Assembly (NCBI RefSeq): GCF_900167135.1
Contig: NZ_FUWZ01000007.1
Coordinates: forward strand, 124,001-188,000
Direction: 5' to 3'
DNA: 64,000 nt
Origin: Chitinophaga eiseniae
Lineage (GTDB): Bacteria > Bacteroidota > Bacteroidia > Chitinophagales > Chitinophagaceae
A model generated the notes under the pieces. The model was not told where the DNA came from, did not search any database, and was given only the letters and a program-made list of their open reading frames with translations. This document shows, piece by piece, positions 1-8,325 of this stretch (positions are counted from its first letter, which is position 1; each line of letters begins with the position of its first letter). The position numbers were made by a program, and so were the translations under genes.

Positions 1-1
1 T

Positions 2-499
2 CATGACAAAGACGGGGCCTACTACCTGATCTACGGCGGCTGGGGACACTGTAATATCGCCCGGTTGAAAGACGATTTCACCGGCTTCATTCCTTTTGCA
101 GACGGGACCGTTTTACGGGAGATCACGCCGGAGAAATATGTGGAAGGACCGACCATGTTTATCAGGAACGGGAAATATTATTTTATGTGGTCGGAAGGTG
201 GCTGGGGCGGCCCGGATTATTGTGTGGCTTACGCTATCGCGGACAGTCCGGCTGGACCCTTTAAGCGCATCGGTAAAATCCTGCAGCAGGACCCGGCGAT
301 TGCCACCGGAGCGGGACATCATTCTGTGATATACAATGCAAAACACGATCAGTGGCTCATGGTCTATCACCGCCGTCCGCTGGGTAAAAAGGGAGCGAAC
401 GAAAGGGAAACCTGTATTGACCGGATGGAATTTAATGAAGACGGCACCATACGCCCGGTGGTGATGACCAAAGAAGGTGTGCGGCGGCTTCAGCTGTAG
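2..499 (+). CDS. Glycoside hydrolase family 43 protein, C-terminal part (partial)
   Basis: The reading frame is open from the window edge (codons start at base 2) to the TAG at 497-499, so the N-terminal part lies outside. The visible 165 residues resemble the five-bladed beta-propeller of GH43 arabinosidases/xylosidases: repeated blades with YYLIYGGWG and YYFMWSEGGWGG, an EGP motif (VEGPTMF) that in GH43 carries the catalytic acid Glu, and the late HHSVIYN...MVYHRRP segment. These enzymes cut arabinose- or xylose-containing side chains of plant polysaccharides by inversion. Its stop is 10 bp from the stop of the convergent MFS gene. Whether it has a signal peptide cannot be seen. GH43 assignment is firm; the substrate is not. 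Confidence 0.85.
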   Translation, partial: HDKDGAYYLIYGGWGHCNIARLKDDFTGFIPFADGTVLREITPEKYVEGPTMFIRNGKYYFMWSEGGWGGPDYCVAYAIADSPAGPFKRIGKILQQDPAIATGAGHHSVIYNAKHDQWLMVYHRRPLGKKGANERETCIDRMEFNEDGTIRPVVMTKEGVRRLQL

Positions 500-509
500 G
501 CGGTTGCCG

Positions 510-1775
510 TTATGCGCGGGCGCTGTTGCGCTCGTCGGCCATTATTTTGCCGGCAGGCGGAAATATCGTCCCTGTCTGTGTTTTTCTGCGATGCTGTACA
601 AACACGATTGTGGCAACGATGCCGGTCAGCCCGGCGATGCAGACAGTGGCCCGCGGACCTATCCACTGGGCCAGTACGCCTGTCAGCAGGCTGCCAATAG
701 GGATCATGCCCTGGTACGCCATGATGTAATAACTGATCGCTCTTGCGCGCATGGTTGGAATAGCATGCGTCTGGATATAGGTGTTGATGGCTGATGTCTG
801 CGCCATCATACCTACGCCGGAGAGCATCATGAACAGCAGGGCCAGCGGCAGCCAGCCGGCATAAGCCAGGAGTACAAGGCTCAGGCCAAATATCAGGCTG
901 GAAGTAATGAGTATTTTGACCAGGTCTTTACCGGCCTTTAACTGCGCCATATAGATGGCGGCGGCGATGGAGCCAACACCGGCGGCGCTTTCAAACCAAC
1001 TGAAGGTGCGCGCGCTGCCATTAAAAATATCTTTTGCGAAAACAGGCATCAACGTATTGAATGGCATCACCAGCAGGCTGCTGGCGGTGAGCATCAGCAG
1101 CAGGGAGGAGAGGTCCCTGTCGTGCGAAATATACTGCCATCCTTCCCGCAGCTCCGCCCAGATGCTGCGTTCCGACTTCACGATCACCGGCAGGTCCATC
1201 TTCATCATAAACAGCGAAATGAGTACGGGCACGTAACTCAGGAAGTTACCGGCAAAACAGATGTCTTCCCCGAAGGTGCTCAGCACAATGCCTGCCAGCG
1301 CCGGTCCTGCGATACGGGCGAAATTGGCCACCGTGGAATTGAGCGCTATCGCGTTGGGAAGATCTTCTTTCTGTTCTACCATTTCCATCATCAGCGACTG
1401 CCGGCAGGTGACATCAAACGCATTGATAACGCCCTGTACAAGCGACAGGAAAATGATACCGGGGATGTTGTAGTACCGCAACAGGATCATGAGCGCCAGC
1501 GCCCCGGCCTGCACCATGGAAATCAGCTGTGTGATGATCATCAGGCGGTAGCGGTTATGACGATCTATGTAACTGCCGGCGTAGGGCGACAGGAAAAGGG
1601 AAGGGATGAGGCTTACAAAACTGACTACACCCAGCAGCAGGGCGGAATTGGTTAACCGGTACACCAGCCAGCAAACGGCCGTTTTCTGCATCCATGTACC
1701 TATCAGGGAAATAGATTGTCCGTAAAAGAAGAGCCGGAAGTTCCGGGATTTTAAAGAGCGAAATACATCCATCAA
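510..1775 (-). CDS. MFS transporter, EntS/MFS_3-like exporter
   Basis: This 421-residue protein has about 12 hydrophobic segments and starts MMDVFRSLKSRNFRLFFYGQ, the usual beginning of the MFS_3 group (enterobactin exporter EntS and relatives). The loop after the second segment has SPYAGSYIDRHNRYR, a variant of the MFS motif A. Members of this group export siderophores or small drugs by proton antiport across the inner membrane. It is transcribed away from the LysR gene at 1903, with 127 bp between the two starts, so LysR control of this exporter is plausible but inferred. The substrate cannot be read from sequence. Met1 or Met2 could be the start. Confidence 0.85.
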   Translation of the reverse strand: MMDVFRSLKSRNFRLFFYGQSISLIGTWMQKTAVCWLVYRLTNSALLLGVVSFVSLIPSLFLSPYAGSYIDRHNRYRLMIITQLISMVQAGALALMILLRYYNIPGIIFLSLVQGVINAFDVTCRQSLMMEMVEQKEDLPNAIALNSTVANFARIAGPALAGIVLSTFGEDICFAGNFLSYVPVLISLFMMKMDLPVIVKSERSIWAELREGWQYISHDRDLSSLLLMLTASSLLVMPFNTLMPVFAKDIFNGSARTFSWFESAAGVGSIAAAIYMAQLKAGKDLVKILITSSLIFGLSLVLLAYAGWLPLALLFMMLSGVGMMAQTSAINTYIQTHAIPTMRARAISYYIMAYQGMIPIGSLLTGVLAQWIGPRATVCIAGLTGIVATIVFVQHRRKTQTGTIFPPAGKIMADERNSARA

Positions 1776-1847
1776 AAATTTATTTATACAAGCGGGAATG
1801 CTGACATTCCTTTTAATAATCGATGGTGCAAATTTCGGTCAGTTCGA

Positions 1848-1855
1848 TATATTTG
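1848..1855 (+). promoter_or_regulatory. Candidate Bacteroidota -7 box for the LysR gene
   Basis: TATATTTG matches the Bacteroidota -7 consensus TAnnTTTG and lies 47 bp before the LysR start codon. No convincing -33 TTTG was found, so the call rests on the -7 box alone. Confidence 0.5.
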
Positions 1856-1870
1856 TAAAATAGATTGTTT

Positions 1871-1885
1871 TAATGATATTCATTA
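1871..1885. promoter_or_regulatory. Palindrome between MFS and LysR genes, candidate LysR site
   Basis: TAATGATATTCATTA is a perfect inverted repeat with 6-bp arms (TAATGA/TCATTA) and a 3-bp centre. It lies 17 bp before the LysR start and about 95 bp from the divergent MFS start. LysR-type regulators usually bind short AT-rich dyads in such intergenic regions. It lies just downstream of the predicted LysR start of transcription, a position suited to autorepression. The assignment is inference from location. Confidence 0.4.
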
Positions 1886-1902
1886 GTAAAACCGATTGAT
1901 TC

Positions 1903-2793
1903 ATGGAACTTCGTCAACTGGCTTATTTTGTGAAAGCCGCGGAAACCTCACATTTTACCGGGGCGGCTGCCGCGATGTATATTACGCAATCCACCTTGTC
2001 GCAACAGATCAAGGGGCTGGAAACGGAACTGGGCATGCCGCTGTTTGACAGGGTAGGTAAGCATGTGCAGCTCACGGAGGCAGGCAGCGTGTTTCTGCTG
2101 CATGCCCGGCAAATACTGCTGGACGTGGAGAAAGGCAAACAGGCTATTGAAGATTTACAGAACCTGCTCACCGGCGATCTGCGCATCGGCGCCACGTATG
2201 CCTTTACATCGCTGCTGCTGCCGGCGCTGTCGGCCTTTTCGGGTAAATACCCGGGCCTCCGCATTTTTGTGGACTATGGCAATACAGAAGAACTGGAAAG
2301 AAAATTACGTTCGTCTCAACTGGATTTTATTCTGGCCTTTCATCAGCTCACGCCGGGCAAGGAGTTTGAAAGCCAGGAACTGTTTACCTCCAAGATAGTG
2401 ATGGCGGTATCGAAGAAACATCCCATGGCGCAGCTGAAAGAAATCAACCTGAAAAACCTGGACGGCATGGAGCTGATCCTGGCCTCCAAAGGTTTTAGTT
2501 CCCGCGATTTTCTCAGTGAGGTGCTGGAAAAACACAAAGTGTACCCCGCTGTGAAAATTGAGCTCAATGACGTGCATGCGCTGCTGTCGATGCTGGAGGG
2601 CGGGCATTGGGTAACGTTGCTCAATGAGCGGGCGCTCAACGGCTGGAGGAACCTGGTGGCGGTGCCCATCGCCGGCAAGGCCTTGCTGCGAAAGGCTTAT
2701 ATCCTCTGGCAGAAAGGTACTTACCGTAAAAAAGCGGCGGACCTCTTTGTGAAAGAGTTGCTGAAAGGCATTGAAAAGCAGAAGCAGCCGTGA
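1903..2793 (+). CDS. LysR-family transcriptional regulator
   Basis: This 296-residue protein is of typical LysR length. Residues 1-60 form the winged helix-turn-helix (MELRQLAYFVKAAE, then ITQSTLSQQIKGLE as the recognition region and LFDRVGKHVQLTEAG as the wing). The rest is a two-lobed periplasmic-binding-protein-like effector domain. The N-terminus resembles the CynR/CysL group, but that does not fix the effector. It diverges from the MFS exporter at 510-1775, the usual layout when LysR controls its neighbour. Its stop codon (2791-2793) directly abuts the stop codon of the convergent AraC-like gene, with no bases between. Confidence 0.9.
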   Translation: MELRQLAYFVKAAETSHFTGAAAAMYITQSTLSQQIKGLETELGMPLFDRVGKHVQLTEAGSVFLLHARQILLDVEKGKQAIEDLQNLLTGDLRIGATYAFTSLLLPALSAFSGKYPGLRIFVDYGNTEELERKLRSSQLDFILAFHQLTPGKEFESQELFTSKIVMAVSKKHPMAQLKEINLKNLDGMELILASKGFSSRDFLSEVLEKHKVYPAVKIELNDVHALLSMLEGGHWVTLLNERALNGWRNLVAVPIAGKALLRKAYILWQKGTYRKKAADLFVKELLKGIEKQKQP

Positions 2794-3771
2794 TTACTGC
2801 GCGTCCATTACCTGCAAAGCTCCGTATTTAAAGTATTTATCAAAAGTAGTCAGGAAAGTATTGAGACTGGTGAATCCCAGCCGGTCCATAATAGCAGTTA
2901 CCGGCGTATTGCGGGTGCTCAGCATCTCAAAAGCCACGGCCATTTTCTCCTGCAATACCAGCTCCGGTATGGTCAGGTGGAACTCCTGTTCAAACGGGCG
3001 GCGTAACAACGCTTCTTCCACATCAAATTTCTGTTGCAGTGTTTTATAAGTCAGCGGTTCATCCAGGTGATGGAGGATGTAGCTGAAAATTTCGTGCAGC
3101 TGTTGCCGTTTGGCGTCATTCATCATAATGGGTGGCGGGGCGATCAGCCGCCGGGTATAGTTGCCATAGAAGTCGGCTGCATTGCGGCGGAAAAAGCTGT
3201 AGGCGCTGTTGCCGATATATTTTGCCCGCAGGATACGGTCTCGTATCAGGCGGCTCACAGGATTGAGCAGGAAGGGCGCTTTATGCAGCGGTTCTGTGAC
3301 GTTGGAAATGGGAATGGCCGCCAGTGAACTAAGCAATGGAAATTCCCGCGCCAGCTCTTTCAAAGCGTAAGGCTCAATGTTGATGTGGAAGCTGAGCGGC
3401 TGCGAAGTGCCGGGGAGGGTAGGCTCTTCGGAGGCCATTACATTGAAAAGGCTGACTTCTTTCTCCAGCTGTTGACGGTTGTTGATGGCACCCCGCAGGT
3501 TGTCGACGTCGTCGTAGGCATGCAGGGTGATCACCTGGTATTGGGAGCAGTGGCGCACTTCCACGCCCGGCCGCATGTGGATGCTGTGTACCCAGATGGA
3601 AAATTCTCCGGCCCTGATGTTCTGGTCGAGGATGGAACCGTCTTTGTCTTCGTGATAGTAAAACCGCGCATATGGAATCAGCTGTCCCTGGAAAGCAGCT
3701 GGAATGTCCTGGTGCGGCGTGAACGTCGTGTCATCTCTTTCGATGTACAGGATTTTGGTAGTTGATTTCAT
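2794..3771 (-). CDS. AraC-like helix-turn-helix regulator
   Basis: A 325-residue protein. Residues from about 225 to the end look like an AraC-type DNA-binding domain: HEIFSYILHHLDEPLTYKTL for the first helices, LLRRPFEQEFHLTIPELVLQ around the first helix-turn-helix, and AIMDRLGFTSLNTFLTTFDKYF for the second. The N-terminal 220 residues have no motif I recognise. Its start is 23 bp after the fecR stop, so it probably belongs to the sigma-fecR-araC transcript. That is unusual, since this third position is normally held by susC. It ends flush against the convergent LysR gene. Confidence 0.75.
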   Translation of the reverse strand: MKSTTKILYIERDDTTFTPHQDIPAAFQGQLIPYARFYYHEDKDGSILDQNIRAGEFSIWVHSIHMRPGVEVRHCSQYQVITLHAYDDVDNLRGAINNRQQLEKEVSLFNVMASEEPTLPGTSQPLSFHINIEPYALKELAREFPLLSSLAAIPISNVTEPLHKAPFLLNPVSRLIRDRILRAKYIGNSAYSFFRRNAADFYGNYTRRLIAPPPIMMNDAKRQQLHEIFSYILHHLDEPLTYKTLQQKFDVEEALLRRPFEQEFHLTIPELVLQEKMAVAFEMLSTRNTPVTAIMDRLGFTSLNTFLTTFDKYFKYGALQVMDAQ

Positions 3772-3794
3772 GGGAAATGGTTTATGGTCAGGAC

Positions 3795-4880
3795 CTATTG
3801 AAGCGGGTGCATACTGTCGTCCGCCGGCGGTGCCTGGGCGGGCAGCAGGACGCCGGCAGGAAGTGGTTCGCCGCCGGGGCTTGCAATGAATAACTTGTGG
3901 ATGGTCCGGGAGGTGTCTATCACACCATGGAGGCCGTAATGGCGTAAAGCAAGTGTTTTGAGTCCGGCAAGGGTTACGCTGGAAAAATAAAACTGCTTTT
4001 TGCGCCAGGCGTCTGCCTCCTGTTCTGTGAAGTGCCGGATGTCAAATGTGCGGGCGCTGTCATTGTAAATCAGTTGCTGACCGGGCCGCAGCAGGACTTG
4101 CCGGCTGCCGGCGGTCAAACGGAGGGAGCCTTCTGTAAGGGATATACGAATATGATGAGGGGTATGCGTATTCACATGGAAACTGGTGCCCAGCACCTGC
4201 ACAGTGCTGTTGGGCAGTTGCAGTACAAAGGGCTGATGGGGGTTGGCTGCGATTTTGAAATAAGCTTCGCCGTTCAGGGACGTTTCCCGGACCGTTTTGT
4301 CGAAGCTGAAGGGAAATTTCAGTTGCGAGCCTGCATTGAGCCAGATTTCCGTGCCGTCGGCAAGGGTGATTTTATAGTGGCTGCGATCCGGAACGGTGAG
4401 CGTGTTGACGCCGGCCGGAAGGCCAACGGCTGTTAGCAGGGAAAGACTGCCGGCTTGCACGGGCAACGGCTTTTGGCGGATAGACAGCGTTGCAGGGGCG
4501 TTGGTCAGCGGGTGAACGGTCCCGTCGGCCAGGGCTAGGTTGGCAACGGTCGTTGCGGGTGGCGGCGTTACGTCTGCAGCCGCACGAACGCCGTGGGAGC
4601 TATAAAAATACCAGTATACTAAAAATGCCGCCAGGAATATGCTGACAGCGGCGCCCCATTTGAAAAAGGGAGGATAGGCTGACCCTTCGGTAATGCTGTA
4701 GGTATTGCGCCAGCGCGCTTTTTCCTGCAGCTGTTTGCCGCTCTCAATGGCCTTCCACATCTCACGGGCCTCCGGTACCTCCTCCAGGTAAGCATCCAGC
4801 AATGCTTCATCGGCGGCGGAAATAATACCGGCTTTCTTTTCTGTCATCAACTGAAATATGGACGTGAGATTTTTCATCAA
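3795..4880 (-). CDS. FecR-family anti-sigma factor
   Basis: A 361-residue FecR-like protein. Residues 1-75 are the cytoplasmic sigma-binding part. One membrane span lies around residues 73-90 (FFKWGAAVSIFLAAFLVYWY). The periplasmic FecR domain starts near residue 155 (VPDRSHYKITLADGTEIWLN, then LNGEAYFKIAANPHQPFVL and VQVLGTSFHVN). FecR proteins hold or activate the partner sigma factor in response to a TonB-dependent receptor. It lies 35 bp after the sigma gene in the same direction. The C-terminal DUF4974-like part is short and ends in a Pro/Ala-rich stretch. No receptor gene follows it here. Confidence 0.88.
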   Translation of the reverse strand: MMKNLTSIFQLMTEKKAGIISAADEALLDAYLEEVPEAREMWKAIESGKQLQEKARWRNTYSITEGSAYPPFFKWGAAVSIFLAAFLVYWYFYSSHGVRAAADVTPPPATTVANLALADGTVHPLTNAPATLSIRQKPLPVQAGSLSLLTAVGLPAGVNTLTVPDRSHYKITLADGTEIWLNAGSQLKFPFSFDKTVRETSLNGEAYFKIAANPHQPFVLQLPNSTVQVLGTSFHVNTHTPHHIRISLTEGSLRLTAGSRQVLLRPGQQLIYNDSARTFDIRHFTEQEADAWRKKQFYFSSVTLAGLKTLALRHYGLHGVIDTSRTIHKLFIASPGGEPLPAGVLLPAQAPPADDSMHPLQ

Positions 4881-4915
4881 TCATAATAACAGAAATAATA
4901 TCCGGACGGGGTATC

Positions 4916-5470
4916 TCAGAAGCGGATTTTTTCCAATAACTGACGGAGGGTCTTCAGGGCAGAGGCCACATGTTTTTTGACGGTTTCTTCGCTGATGTCC
5001 ATAACAGCGGCTATCTCCTTGCGGGTTTTATGTTCCTGGTAGGCCAGCCGGAATACCTGCGATTGTTTCTGGGGCAACAGGTTGATGGCGCCTTCCAGCT
5101 GCGCCCGCAGCTCACTTTTTTCGAGCTTGCTGTCCGGCGTCACATAAGGCGGATGCTGCAGCCAGGCCAACCGCTTTTTCCGGGTCTCGTCTTTTGAAAT
5201 CCTGTTCAGGCATCGGTTCTTGATGCTCACGAAAAGGAAGTTCTTCAACGTGGTGATCGTACTCAGGTCTATCCGCTTATATAACGCATGCTGCCAGAAA
5301 TCAATAAAGAATTCCTGTACCAGCTCCCGGGACTCTTCCTCGTCCTGAAGTATGGTCATGGCGGTAATTAACAGCCACTCGCGGTAAAGATGGTAGAAGT
5401 GGTCAAAAGCCTCCACACTACCGGTCTTCAGCGCGGCCAGTAATTCAATATCGTTATTATGGGCATTCAT
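4916..5470 (-). CDS. ECF RNA polymerase sigma factor (FecI-like)
   Basis: An ECF sigma-70 factor of 184 residues from the ATG at 5470 (MNAHNNDIELLAALKTGSVE). The frame stays open for another 62 codons upstream, but that extension (5471-5656) does not resemble sigma factors and would give an abnormally long protein. Region 2 covers EAFDHFYHLYREWLLITAM to VQEFFIDFWQH. Region 4 near the C-terminus has LPQKQSQVFRLAYQEHKTRKEIA and ISEETVKKHVASALKTLR, the helix-turn-helix for the -35 element. It is the first gene of a probable three-gene operon with fecR and an AraC-like gene. The targets are not visible. Confidence 0.88.
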   Translation of the reverse strand: MNAHNNDIELLAALKTGSVEAFDHFYHLYREWLLITAMTILQDEEESRELVQEFFIDFWQHALYKRIDLSTITTLKNFLFVSIKNRCLNRISKDETRKKRLAWLQHPPYVTPDSKLEKSELRAQLEGAINLLPQKQSQVFRLAYQEHKTRKEIAAVMDISEETVKKHVASALKTLRQLLEKIRF

Positions 5471-5849
5471 GCGTTGTATGTAGTTAGTCTGCCGGGGGAG
5501 GGTATTAGCCCCGGAAACAGCTGTTCTACGCTGGTTTTCGTCATACAGTGTAATGATTGATCGGGCTTCTGCTGTTGCCAAGCATAAATTTTCTGGTATA
5601 TTCGATTCGTAATGGTCTGCCGGATTTTTCGGAAGATACTGAATTTTGTTAATCAATTGTTAATCGTTCTTAGGCAACGTGAAATACTAACCGGGTGTTA
5701 ACAGATTCTGCAAAAAATTGATTTTTAATAAGATAGGATAAAGTTGTTGACGTAAATGCCCCAGCGGCGGGTGGAAAAAAATACCAAAATGAACAAAAAG
5801 AAATCCCTGCCCTTCAAAAGGCAGGGATAAGCGGTTTCAACCGTATGAG
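5471..5849. other. Intergenic region between sigma gene and helicase gene
   Basis: It holds the upstream region of the sigma gene and, near 5803-5828, the terminator of the helicase gene. The in-frame extension of the sigma ORF over 5471-5656 is judged non-coding. I found no clear TAnnTTTG promoter on the minus strand. Confidence 0.5.
5790..5828 (-). terminator. Rho-independent terminator of the helicase gene
   Basis: ATCCCTGCC at 5803-5811 pairs perfectly with GGCAGGGAT at 5820-5828. Read on the minus strand, the 9-bp stem is followed by TTTCTTTTTGTT. It lies 22 bp beyond the helicase stop codon. Confidence 0.8.
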
Positions 5850-7181
5850 TTATTTTTTCCTGGGTTTGCGTTTTTTCGGCTTGCCGTACTTCAGCATCAT
5901 TTTCTCCTTGTGACTGACCTTTTGATTGGTCTTCATGTTCTTGGCGAGCTTCTGGTGGAAAGCGGGGCCGGCATCTTCCCGTTTGGGCGCCTTCACCAGC
6001 GTATTGCGCATAAATACCTTCGGCTTTTCGTCTTCCGTCAGCACATCGGAGATTTCCAGGTCCTCCGGTAAGGGCGCCTCCGGAATGCGGTAGTTCATCA
6101 ATGCTTCAATAGCTGCCAGCTCTTCTGTCTCCTGGTCTTTGGTGAGCAGAATAGCGATCCCCTTTTTATCGGCGCGGCCGGTACGCCCGATGCGGTGGAT
6201 ATAATTTTCCGGTACTTCCGGCGTGTCAAAGTTGATCACATGGCTCACCTCCGCGATGTCCAGCCCGCGGGCAATAATATCGGTCGCAATCAGGAAACGG
6301 TAATGGCCGGCCTGGAACTGGTTGACCGTATTAAAACGATGATTTTGTTCTTTATTGGAATGGATGATGCCCACTTTATCGGGAAACTTGGCCTGCAGCT
6401 GCTCATACAGATCGTCGGCCAGTTTTTTGGTGCCGGCGAAGATGAGGGTCTTGACCATGCTCTCGTCGCGGGTGATCAGCAATTCCAGCAGGTTTACCTT
6501 GGTATTGAAATTGGGCACCCGGTACAGCACCTGGTCGATGTTTTCCAGCGGTGTGCCCGTGGGCGCCGCTTCTATCATAATAGGATTGTTGAAGTGCGTT
6601 TTTATCATCGCCTCCACCTCTTCGGTGATGGTAGCGGAGAACATCAGGTTTTGACGGCGCGGAGGCAGCAGGTCCATGATATTGGTCAGCTGCATCCGGA
6701 AGCCGAGGTTCAGCATCTCGTCCACCTCATCGATGATCAGTTTTTTGATGGACTTTACTTTGAGCGCGCCACTGAGGATAATATCGTATAGGCGTCCGGG
6801 TGTGGCCACCAGGATGTCTACCTTGTTTTGCACCGCGGCCATCTGCGGGTTCATATTCACCCCGCCGTAAACGCCCATTACCTCCACACTCATGTAAGTG
6901 GTCAGCTTTTTTATCGATTCCACTACCTGTACCACCAGCTCGCGCGTAGGCACCATAATGAGCACCTGCGGATGTTTCTCCTTGGTAAACTTAAACTGCC
7001 GCAAGGTAGGAAGCAGGTATGCGAAGGTTTTACCCGTACCGGTCTGGGCAATGCCGCATACATCCTGTCCGGACATAATCACGGAGAAAGCCCGTTGCTG
7101 TATGGTGGTTGGCTTTGTAAAGCCCAGTTCGTCGAGGGCGTTGCGTAATGGTGTGTTCAGATTTAAATCCCCAAATGTCAT
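5850..7181 (-). CDS. DEAD-box ATP-dependent RNA helicase
   Basis: A 443-residue helicase with the motifs in order: Q motif (FTKPTTIQQRAF, residues 21-32), motif I AQTGTGKT (45-52), Ia PTRELVVQV, Ib TPGR, motif II, III SAT, and VI HRIGRTGR. Motif II reads DEVD (151-154) instead of DEAD; the Asp-Glu pair needed for Mg-ATP is kept. The C-terminus is short and very basic (KYGKPKKRKPRKK), common in RhlE/CshA-type helicases that act on rRNA or cold-structured mRNA. It unwinds short RNA duplexes using ATP in the cytoplasm. The gene stands alone with its own terminator. The exact subfamily is uncertain. Confidence 0.92.
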   Translation of the reverse strand: MTFGDLNLNTPLRNALDELGFTKPTTIQQRAFSVIMSGQDVCGIAQTGTGKTFAYLLPTLRQFKFTKEKHPQVLIMVPTRELVVQVVESIKKLTTYMSVEVMGVYGGVNMNPQMAAVQNKVDILVATPGRLYDIILSGALKVKSIKKLIIDEVDEMLNLGFRMQLTNIMDLLPPRRQNLMFSATITEEVEAMIKTHFNNPIMIEAAPTGTPLENIDQVLYRVPNFNTKVNLLELLITRDESMVKTLIFAGTKKLADDLYEQLQAKFPDKVGIIHSNKEQNHRFNTVNQFQAGHYRFLIATDIIARGLDIAEVSHVINFDTPEVPENYIHRIGRTGRADKKGIAILLTKDQETEELAAIEALMNYRIPEAPLPEDLEISDVLTEDEKPKVFMRNTLVKAPKREDAGPAFHQKLAKNMKTNQKVSHKEKMMLKYGKPKKRKPRKK

Positions 7182-7299
7182 GTTTCTACAAAATATGAAC
7201 GGCGAAGGTAAACAATATTTTTGGCCTGTGGCTGTAAAGGCCCATTCCGCATGAATCCTGACGGCTTTTCGTTACATTTAAGCCAGTAAAAATAATGGT

Positions 7300-8223
7300 A
7301 TGAAGGATATACATGTACAGGCAATACGCGTGCACGCCTACGGCGGATCAGATCAGTTGCGCCTGGAAGAGGTGCCGGTGCCGGCGCCCGGACCAGGGGA
7401 GGTGTTAATCAATATCGTGGCCAGCGGGGTCAATCCTATCGACTGGAAAATCAGGGAAGGTATGATGCAGAAACCGTTGCCCTACATTCCGGGAGTAGAG
7501 GCTTCCGGCGTGGTGGTGGCCCTTGGTGAAGGGGTGACGGACAAAAAAGTAGGACAGGCGGTGTATGGCGCGGTTGACGGCTCCTATGCCGCCTGTGCAG
7601 TAGCGCCTGCTGAATTGTTGTTCCCTAAACCTACCCATCTGTCATTTGAGGAAGCGGCAGCCTGCGGTGGCGCCAAAACCGCCTGGGGCGCACTCTTCGA
7701 CGTTGGTAAACTGGCCAAAGGGCAACGGGTGCTTATTCATGCCGGCGCCGGAGGGGTAGGGCATTTCGCCGTGCAACTGGCGTACAATGCCGGCGCCTAT
7801 GTGATCGCTACCAGTTCGGCTGAAAACACGGACTTCGTGAAGTCTCTCGGCGCTTCGGAAGTGATTGACTATACCGCAGCTCCCTTTGAAACGCAAACCG
7901 GCCCCGTAGATGTGGTGCTGGACACTGTTGGCGGCGATACGCTCGACCGTTCGTATCAACTGGTGAAACCGGGAGGTGTCCTGTTATGCCTTGTGCAGCA
8001 GCCGTCGCCGGAAAAGGCCGCATCCGCCGGCATCCGCGCGGTATGGGCCGGCACCAAAACGCTGCATGCCATGCAGGAAGTCGCTAAATTGCTGGAAAAA
8101 GACCTGGTCCGCCCTGCCGTCCGGAAAGTGTTCACACCCTTGTCCGCTGCCGCGGCAGCACAGGACTACAGCCAGTTGGGCGGGCCCGGAAGAGGTAAGA
8201 TCGTGCTAAAAATAGAAGCGTAG
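7300..8223 (+). CDS. NADP-dependent zinc-free alcohol dehydrogenase / quinone oxidoreductase
   Basis: A 307-residue MDR-superfamily reductase. The GroES-like N-terminal half includes VNPIDWKIREG and PYIPGVEASGVV. The Rossmann fold has the nucleotide-binding motif AGAGGVGHFAVQLA near residue 150, followed by SSAENTDFVKSLGASEVIDY, typical of the NADPH-dependent quinone-oxidoreductase branch. The cysteine/histidine ligands of catalytic zinc are absent, so it is likely a zinc-free reductase of quinones or enones. It faces the HxlR gene at 8314-8730. HxlR regulators often sense quinones or electrophiles, so a functional link is plausible but inferred. Confidence 0.85.
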   Translation: MKDIHVQAIRVHAYGGSDQLRLEEVPVPAPGPGEVLINIVASGVNPIDWKIREGMMQKPLPYIPGVEASGVVVALGEGVTDKKVGQAVYGAVDGSYAACAVAPAELLFPKPTHLSFEEAAACGGAKTAWGALFDVGKLAKGQRVLIHAGAGGVGHFAVQLAYNAGAYVIATSSAENTDFVKSLGASEVIDYTAAPFETQTGPVDVVLDTVGGDTLDRSYQLVKPGGVLLCLVQQPSPEKAASAGIRAVWAGTKTLHAMQEVAKLLEKDLVRPAVRKVFTPLSAAAAAQDYSQLGGPGRGKIVLKIEA

Positions 8224-8303
8224 TGAGTGAAGGCAAAGCCTGGGAAACGAGCGACAGCAGCAATAACAAATCCCTTAGCTTGCTTCAAATAAAACACATC
8301 GTG

Positions 8304-8325
8304 GCCCGGGGCTTTAGCCCTGGGC
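8304..8325. repeat. REP-like palindrome over the HxlR stop codon
   Basis: A 22-bp dyad: GCCCGGGGCT and AGCCCTGGGC separated by TT, with one G-T wobble. The stop codon of the HxlR gene (8314-8316) lies inside it. The same core recurs at 24506-24525 and 55070-55089. Confidence 0.6.

Noticed and set aside
5471-5656. N-terminal extension of the ECF sigma factor
   Set aside because: It would add 62 residues not found in the family; the Met at 5470 gives the normal length and start.
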